From Strigamia acuminata (lineage: Eukaryota; Arthropoda; Chilopoda; Geophilomorpha; Linotaeniidae), in assembly GCA_949358305.1 (NCBI GenBank), contig OX442315.1, forward strand, positions 17,758,427-17,822,426: DNA of 64,000 bases. The letters are read 5' to 3'. The first letter of the stretch is position 1; the number at the start of each line of letters is the position of its first letter. The notes under the pieces are model-generated. The model worked only from the letters and a program-made list of their open reading frames with translations. It searched no databases and had not been told where the DNA came from. Positions 56,801 to 64,000 of this stretch are shown here, piece by piece. A program made the position numbers and the translations under genes.

Positions 56801-59800
56801 TGATTTATATCTGCCATCCACTTGTCGTGAAAATGCAAGGCTGGCCAAGAAAGCAAATCTCTCACATCTCTGACCCTCTATGTTGAGCTTGAGCTTGATG
56901 TTCCAAAGAAGTTGACTGGGAGTTGGCAGTGGACAATAGATCTTATCTAAATGTTGGGGAATGTGAAAGATTGTTTATTTGTTTACTACAATCGTATTAA
57001 TTCCTTAATTCGCCACCATAGGCACATTAATATATCTTTTCGCCACCAGTCAAGAATGAATATTTCTATACAGTGAAACAAATTACAAACTTGTGTCGAA
57101 ACCCTGGATTGAACCAGGCACCTGATGGGTTTTACATGCAAATTTGTTTATCCTTACCTAATTGAAGTTGTTCTGAATGTGTTAATGCATTCAAATTGGA
57201 ATTTGCTTATGTCAGTGACCATCCAACTATGTTTAAACTACAACAGAATTATTGACCATAACTAATAGTTCTGTGTGTTCTTATTAATGGCTCGGTTCTT
57301 CTCTGTCTACACTCTGGTACATCGTCGATGGATTTCCGAAACTCATTTTTACGCATCAAAAGACAAAACCGAGCAGTTACTGATCAAGTAATAAAAATTG
57401 ATCAAAAACTTACTCTGAGTGGCCCTAATTAATTATTTCCTAGGACACTGACAAGCAATCCTCTATTTACATTTTTGAATGAGTTCTGCAGAAAGCTAAA
57501 ACAGGCTAAAACTGTCACTGGGCACTGCGTCCCCAAGGCTGTGAAAGGAAGTTTATTAGTCCGTAATCGATAGACCAGAACTAATTTGTTTCGATCTGTG
57601 CGCATAGAGTGAACCATTTTAAAGTCATTTCATTATTAAGTGCACCTTAATTTAAATTAAAAACAACAAAAAAAACATGTCTTTCTATAAGTCAAGTCAT
57701 GTGTATAATCAGAATCCCATTTTACTCCACCTCGTAATCTGCAAAAGCATCAAGTCATCAACAAATGACAACATTATCTCGAGATATTTTCTATTAACCC
57801 CGTGCACTGTTAATTAATCAAATAAATGTCATTTATTTTGAAATGGTTCAGTTGCAAAGAAATCTCGGCAATCTCTCGCCCCTAGAGGTTTGTTTTGCTG
57901 CGGTAACCAACCAAATTAACACGTACGAAAAATTCTACAAAATAAATTAATATTTTTTTTTATATTTTTTGTTAAAATTATTATTTTACAAAAAAAAAAA
58001 TAGAATAAAATATATTGATTTTGAAGGATGGTTTCGAGGTGTTTACATAAATTTGTTCCATCAACTTTGTGTTATTTCAAACTATTACCATCCAAATAAA
58101 CAATACAGCCCCAGTCCTGCAACTCCCAAACCGAGATCAAAACTCAATTGTAAAGTAAATAACATGCAAACTCACACTTTAAAGTGGCTCTTTCTTTGAT
58201 CTTATTCGTCTTTGTTTTTGTTTTATGTTTGCAAAATTTGCTTTGGATGTATTCCGGGGGGGATTAGCCTTTTTTCTTTGGTTTGGGTTGTCAAGTTTTA
58301 CTCAAACCCAACAACAAAAAATAGAAAATAGTGCCTCAGCTTCCCCGTGAATCATCTTGTGTTCACCTAACCAACTGACATCACAAATGTGAACACAGAC
58401 GACGTCGGAGCAACGCAGGTCAGCTCTGGTTGCTGCATCGGACAAGACCGCAACAAGACACACTGACACTGCCGTCACCTTTCAACCTCCCCCCTTTATC
58501 CCAGTCCATAATATAATGTAATCCCACTTCCAAACAGTCCAATCTTGACCCAAAGACTGAAGGGGCCATTTGCAGTGACCCACGGTGATAGTCTGCTACT
58601 GCCATTTGTTACAACTTACGTTTAGTTATTTAAATTGTTAATGACAAAGCAAAATGCCGTGCTGGGACTCCCAATTCCCCATCCATTAAGTATTAATTGC
58701 AACAAGAATAAAATAAGGTGTTTTGGCGAAAGTAGGTCGTCCAAACTCAGTACATCCGACATAATTCAAAAATGTATTGCAATGTATTTTGAAATGCATA
58801 AAACATTCCTAGAATGTATTTTGTAATACATTAAAATATGATTTCAATATATTACTTAAAACCTTCAAGTCCAGCACCTTATCTAAATATCTAAGTATCT
58901 GTACGACAACTTAGATATTCCTTTTGACATTTAAGGTAGATTGAGCAAGAGTAGACGACGCAGACCTTGTGTTTCCAAACCAAGTTTCTAATGCTGCGCC
59001 TGGAAATTTACAGCCTTCAATTTATTCCACACTTCAAAATTGAATTTGTTGACCTTACTTGATATTGCATGTTGCCATGTTGTACAAAAATAGTTCTCGC
59101 GCTGCCTTTCGATGTAATATAAAATACTACTCCAACCTGATTCCATGCAAACAGACATAACACAATAAAGTAAAATATAGTTGCGTGTAATGTCAGAAAT
59201 TGGATTTGCAGTTATCCCAGAGTTATTTTATTACTAAAAAAAAATAAAAACGCTTTCAAAATCAATTTCACGTCTCAGCTTTATTTAAATTTATTGGAAC
59301 AACCAGTAGTATAAATTATAAACGACTTTGGAAACAATTTTCTAGCAATTTCTCAGAACTTTTCCCTTTCTTTCTTTCTTTACTCACGTTGGAAATTGGA
59401 AAGCGACAAGACAAAATGAAATATTCCCCCCTGGTGGCACAAAGAAGGAACTTCTAAGAATGAAACGAGAGACTTGTCGTTATAGATGACACAAATGTCG
59501 TCAGTGACAAATTTATTAGGGCAACCCTTTTTTTGCGGGATGATTTTTTCTTTTTATTTTTTTATTGACAAGGAATTGAGAGAAAGCGAGGGGGTGAACT
59601 GAGAAGAAGAGTGAGGTAAAGTCTTACTTCTCAGACGGAAGGGAAGTGTTTCCATCGTGGTAGCGTCTCACTTCCCCCTGATGCATGAATAATACATGAC
59701 ACTATTGATTCGATTAATAAGGCAGCCATTGTAAAGAAGGATGAAGACGACGAAGGCGTCAAAAATCTTGCACACTCCTTTAAATAAAGTCAAAAGTTGC

Positions 59801-61657
59801 ACGAACGAAAAAATTATTAAATAAATTACCGACAAGAAAATGTTAATTTCCATACGAAAAAAAAAAAAAAAAAAAAACTTTTCCCTACAAACAAAATTTA
59901 TTCTAAAAACTTTAACCTTTGAAATTTAAAATAAAATTTTTATTTTCTAACTTTTTGCAAAATAAACACCGACTTTAAAGAGTCGAGGCCAAAACTCCAT
60001 TGCAACAGACTAAAACGCTTTAATTTATTTCTCCTAACTTTTAAAACCTCGCAAATAAATCGCATTTAAGTCACCTGGGGTTCCAATATTATTGAATCCA
60101 ACACAACCCCGCCCTCAACCCTGCCAATATGGCTTCCTATTGATCGGTTGAGCCAAAAGTGGCAATTTCTCCTAACGTCCACTGTTGTCGTACAGCCTTA
60201 ATTTATAACAGCACGTTAGCTCCACGAAGACCAACCCTCACCTGTATGACATCTATCATTATTCCACGTGACTTATAGCAACACGCATTATATTTATCAT
60301 ATCCAAGAATTAAAGATAATTTGCCTCGTTAAATCTATCCATCTTATTGAAAATGTTACACCCCCATCGCTACCACATTAAATTTTCACATTTTTAATCT
60401 TCCATGACATTTATTATGACATGCTTCGTGCCATCGTGCGTGTAATCAAAAAAGTATATTTTCCGTATACCGGCTTATAGGAATTAAGCGACGTTAATGA
60501 AATGTCAGCTGATTAATAAATGAAAAGATTTCATTTCGCAAATTAATTGAGCAAAAACAGTGAGAGTAAAAGTTTGGAAAGTACAAATGCACAATCCACA
60601 CAATGTGAAAAGTAAAAACTATGAAACATGTTTTCATTTCTTACCTAAATTATGATGGATTTCGAGAAAAAGAATCCTTTTCGAGCACTGTGGGTGTTGG
60701 TTTATGATTAAAGATGCCGGCGCGTATGGAAATAATCCAGATCCAAATGTGTGCACGATTTATAATCATCATTTATTACACGTGAAAAGAAGAGAATAAA
60801 ACGAGATAAGTGTGTAAAAAATTCACAACACAGCGGCATTAACTCATAGCAGCGCACTCGTGTGTTAATTCACGTGTCTAAAAAAGATTCGTATCTGAAT
60901 TATACAGATGAATCAGCACGTTCAAAAGGGATAATGCGGCCATGTTTACAGAATAATGATTTTCAATGCAAATTTTATCATTTCATTTGGTCGAGTGAGA
61001 TTGCTTTGTGGCGTTGTTGTTGTATTTCCGTTTGCTTATTCAGCAGTTCAAAACCGGACAGAAATGTCATGCCGATTCATTATGTACTTATTATCGTAAT
61101 ATTGAACTAATTCAACTTTTTGACTCCCACATTTTTAATATATCGACAACACATGTTTGTGATCAAACGAAAACACTTCATTCGTCTTTGTGCCATCATT
61201 AAAAATTAAAACAAATATATCTTACCAGCTGTGATCGTTATTAACGACCCGAAGTGATGAACAAGCTCATAGAAAATCAATTAGCTATTGTTGATGTAAT
61301 TTATTGAGGATATTGCACTGGCTGCAATGTTGACGATGCTTTGTTTCTGCATTAAAGAACACGGTATTTCTATTACGCTTTATTAGTCCAAAAAACTTTA
61401 AACAAACAAAATGTAAATGTGTCTAACCAACTGAAAAGCTTTAATGTGACGTGAGTATAAAACGAATAGTGATATCAAAGTAAAATAAACACAATTAAAA
61501 TAAATAACTACACAAGGTTCACTGACACTAATGCACAATGCAAGCGGGAACCGACACCTTGATAAATGAACAGAAATCAATATAAAGTGCTTATGCAATT
61601 GACCAAATTGCTAAAAGACACGAAAATAGAGACGTGAATTTTGACGATTTCCATAAG
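53842..61657. other. AT-rich non-coding stretch
   Basis: There is no supportable gene in nearly 8 kb. It contains a poly-A run of about 23 (59855-59878), an LTR-like fragment around 54700-54890 that I could not delimit, and a tRNA-like T-arm at 57100-57120 without a full cloverleaf. Confidence 0.4.
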
Positions 61658-61702
61658 AAATTGAGTTGGGCAAATGTGAACAACATTTACCCAACTCAAT
61701 TT
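61658..61702. repeat. Short near-perfect hairpin
   Basis: Left arm AAATTGAGTTGGGCAAATGT (61658-61677) and right arm ACATTTACCCAACTCAATTT (61683-61702) are reverse complements except for one C/A mismatch. They are separated by the 5-nt loop GAACA. The loop is shorter than in most pre-miRNAs. Confidence 0.85.
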
Positions 61703-64000
61703 ATGCATTTCTATTTCTACTCGACCGAATTGAAGCGCCCAATAAGAAATGCTTCATCTGTCGTCGAACGCTTCACTTGATTCTGTACTTTTCCCTTTGT
61801 TTGTCGGCTGAAACAAAACCCCTAAGACCCTTCCGGTCATCAAAAGGTTAACGAGCATATTCCGAATCATTAGCAAACTTCAACAAGCACAAACATCAAG
61901 CCCCAACTTAAGATCAAGTGTGCAAGTGAAGAGCAGAGCAGAGTTTGCTCGCCTTATTGTCACATGACCACACTTGGTTCAGCAATCCACTCGAGACTCA
62001 ACGTTAGTTTCCTGCCCTATGGCAGTTGCCCACTTTAATCTTGACCCTTGGGACTGAGGGAAAGGTCAATCATAGTCCGAGAACTCTTGTAAATACACCT
62101 GTCGCTGGAACCCAGTCGTTCAGCATTAATTTTTCAAAATAAATAAATCTAACCCGAAATTAGTCGACAAAACGGTTTGTGGGGATAACAGATTTGTGTC
62201 TACATGTCTGCAAGATTTTTGCTTTTTAATTTCACCATTAATCACCACAACCGACGAAATCTTCGATTATATTTTCAAAATTTACGTTTTTTCTGTTATT
62301 TGGAAACGTGCGAGCATGACGAGTGTGTCCCCTTTTGTTCGGTACAAATTTCGTATTTTTTTTGTTAATTTCAGCAAAGATTCCTCAGACTTCTGGGCAT
62401 TTTGCATGCATTTATGGAATGGCCATTCCGGGAACTTTTATATAAGAGAAAACTACCTGCCGCAAACTCGGTAATGTGGTGGGAAGAAAGAGGTACAAGG
62501 AATGGAAAATGGATTTTTTTTTTGCATCTAATCGCGTGTAGAAAGAACGAGTACTCAGAGACGTTGAGTATTGCACCCTTTAGACGCGCAGTCACGTCTC
62601 TGCACGAACGCCATTCCTCTCCCGCCGAGGCACGGAAATAGCGACCTCCTCTCCCCCACTCGAATCCGTCTACAGCCTTACTAAAATAGGTCCATTCTGC
62701 CCTTTCCCGCCATCTCTATGGCAACCTGTGATGGGAACATGCCACCTGCTTCCATAAGCAGTTCTGACATCGTTTCCTCACAACTTATTTTTTTTTCGTC
62801 CAAACAAAATAACAAAAAAGCAATTTTTCTTACATATTTTCCCCTCGCATTCATTACGAACAAAACAAACAAAGTGCCAACCGGATATCAATGCCCCGTT
62901 AAATTTCTCTTTAATTTCCTGTACCTTGAGTACTTTCAATCCCAAGATGCATTAATCTATGATATGATGTCACATGTTGATTAAGAGCTGATTGAAGTAT
63001 ATGGGTAGGCGTATCCGCGTTATATTTGGCGAGAATAACATGAGTTAATTCATCATTAGTTGACAGGTAGGATTTTTTTACATTTTCTTTTTTCTTTCTT
63101 TCTTTCTTTTCGATTGCGTTGTGTACGTCTATGAGATTCTTTCGGTGAAAATGACAATAGTTTAAATTCCATTTCCTATATTGCTCAACTGAGCGTCCCC
63201 CTTTAGCCCAAGAATAAGTACTTTAATTTGTTACTATTGGCAACCACCAGATGGAATTTCATGAGTTGTCGTCATTGCAGCGACGCGCAGTAACGATTTT
63301 AGTGATTGGCCTGGCTCGTTTGACCCGCAAATATCAGACACACATGGCACACACTCGTTATCATATTTAAAAAGGAGAAATATTTTATGTCTCGGATGAT
63401 AAAGAAATGTCAATAAGTTTATGTTTTGCACTTTGTTGCGAGTACATTGAGATGAAACGTGTTCCAGCTTTGAATTTCCCATCGATTCGACACCAACTGT
63501 TTAAACAAGATGCACCAAATAAATTCGAATTTCTCACCTCTCACCTTGCTGCACATTTGACCGAATTACGAGAGATCAAAAAGGCCAAAATCCAAAAATA
63601 AGAGAGAGTAATATAATATTTAAAGATGGGATTTTATTAGACAAACATGCACGTTTACCTCCTTCACTTTTATGGCATCTAAAACTTTTTATTTTTATTT
63701 TTTTTTATCATCTTTCGATAAATTGACAGAGTAAAGACATTGAAAGTTGCAGGAAAAAAAAGAAAAATAAAAGAAAAGAAAAAAGAGCAAAAAAATGCAT
63801 AAAGAATGTCCGTGTTTTGAACGTGTCAATTCGGAACATAGAAAAGAAACAGATAAAAGCAAAAAAAAAAGGGTTTGAACAATAGACACTTCCATGAACA
63901 CGTGAAGAGCATCATTAGAAGGCATTCAACAGAACGTGCGCATTGCCATTCCTTCTTTTCACGCCTTTTTTCTCCCGTTTTTTTTATATTTATTTATTCC
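61703..64000. other. AT-rich non-coding stretch
   Basis: I see no gene. A TTTC microsatellite lies at about 63090-63110, and a somewhat GC-richer stretch at 62400-62720 has no recognisable exon. Confidence 0.4.

Noticed and set aside
57090-57160. tRNA gene on the minus strand (B-box-like GGTTCAATCC)
   Set aside because: The T-arm loop is 6 nt, no A-box or anticodon arm is found at proper spacing and no acceptor stem closes. At best it is a decayed tRNA-derived SINE fragment.

Overview
The window is nuclear DNA of an animal with short GT-AG introns (mostly 50-100 bp). The gene set points to an arthropod, most likely a pancrustacean. The clues are a TRH-like EFLamide neuropeptide precursor (a family described from crustaceans, chelicerates and locust), a canonical synaptophysin-family gene, and small-intron gene structure reminiscent of branchiopods. 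I cannot fix the species from sequence alone.

Layout. The first 20 kb is a dense housekeeping block: METAP2 (minus, cut by the window edge), PSMA5 (minus), a synaptophysin-family gene (plus), a full KDM5/lid histone demethylase (minus, about 8.4 kb), CCDC77 (plus, divergent from KDM5), CFAP276 (minus) and TEX264 (plus). CCDC77 and CFAP276 are neighbouring, convergent cilium/centrosome genes. CFAP276 and TEX264 start head to head about 180 bp apart.

From 21.5 to 31.8 kb lies a complete, apparently very young LTR retrotransposon of the Ty3/Gypsy type. It has 1129-bp LTRs that look identical, an ATAT target duplication, a tRNA-Phe primer binding site, an intact gag and an intact pol. A textbook -1 frameshift signal sits in the gag/pol overlap, and pol carries an unusual cluster of four AT-hooks between RNase H and integrase.

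After it come a 907-bp hAT-like non-autonomous DNA transposon (33.2-34.1 kb, perfect 8-bp target duplication), the EFLamide neuropeptide gene (35.4-36.6 kb), and a small minus-strand LTR element (37.6-39.9 kb) whose only long ORF is an acidic protein with a SAP-like motif. Next is a single-exon FLYWCH-like zinc-finger ORF behind a 23-bp tandem repeat and a TATA box (40.2-41.0 kb).

The last 23 kb (41-64 kb) is AT-rich and almost free of recognisable coding sequence. It holds one small hAT-like MITE, a GC-rich patch with a perfect CRE and a splice donor (a possible first exon), two weak cysteine-containing ORFs, a 20-bp-arm hairpin, and otherwise nothing I can name. It may be intronic or regulatory DNA of a gene whose exons lie outside the window.
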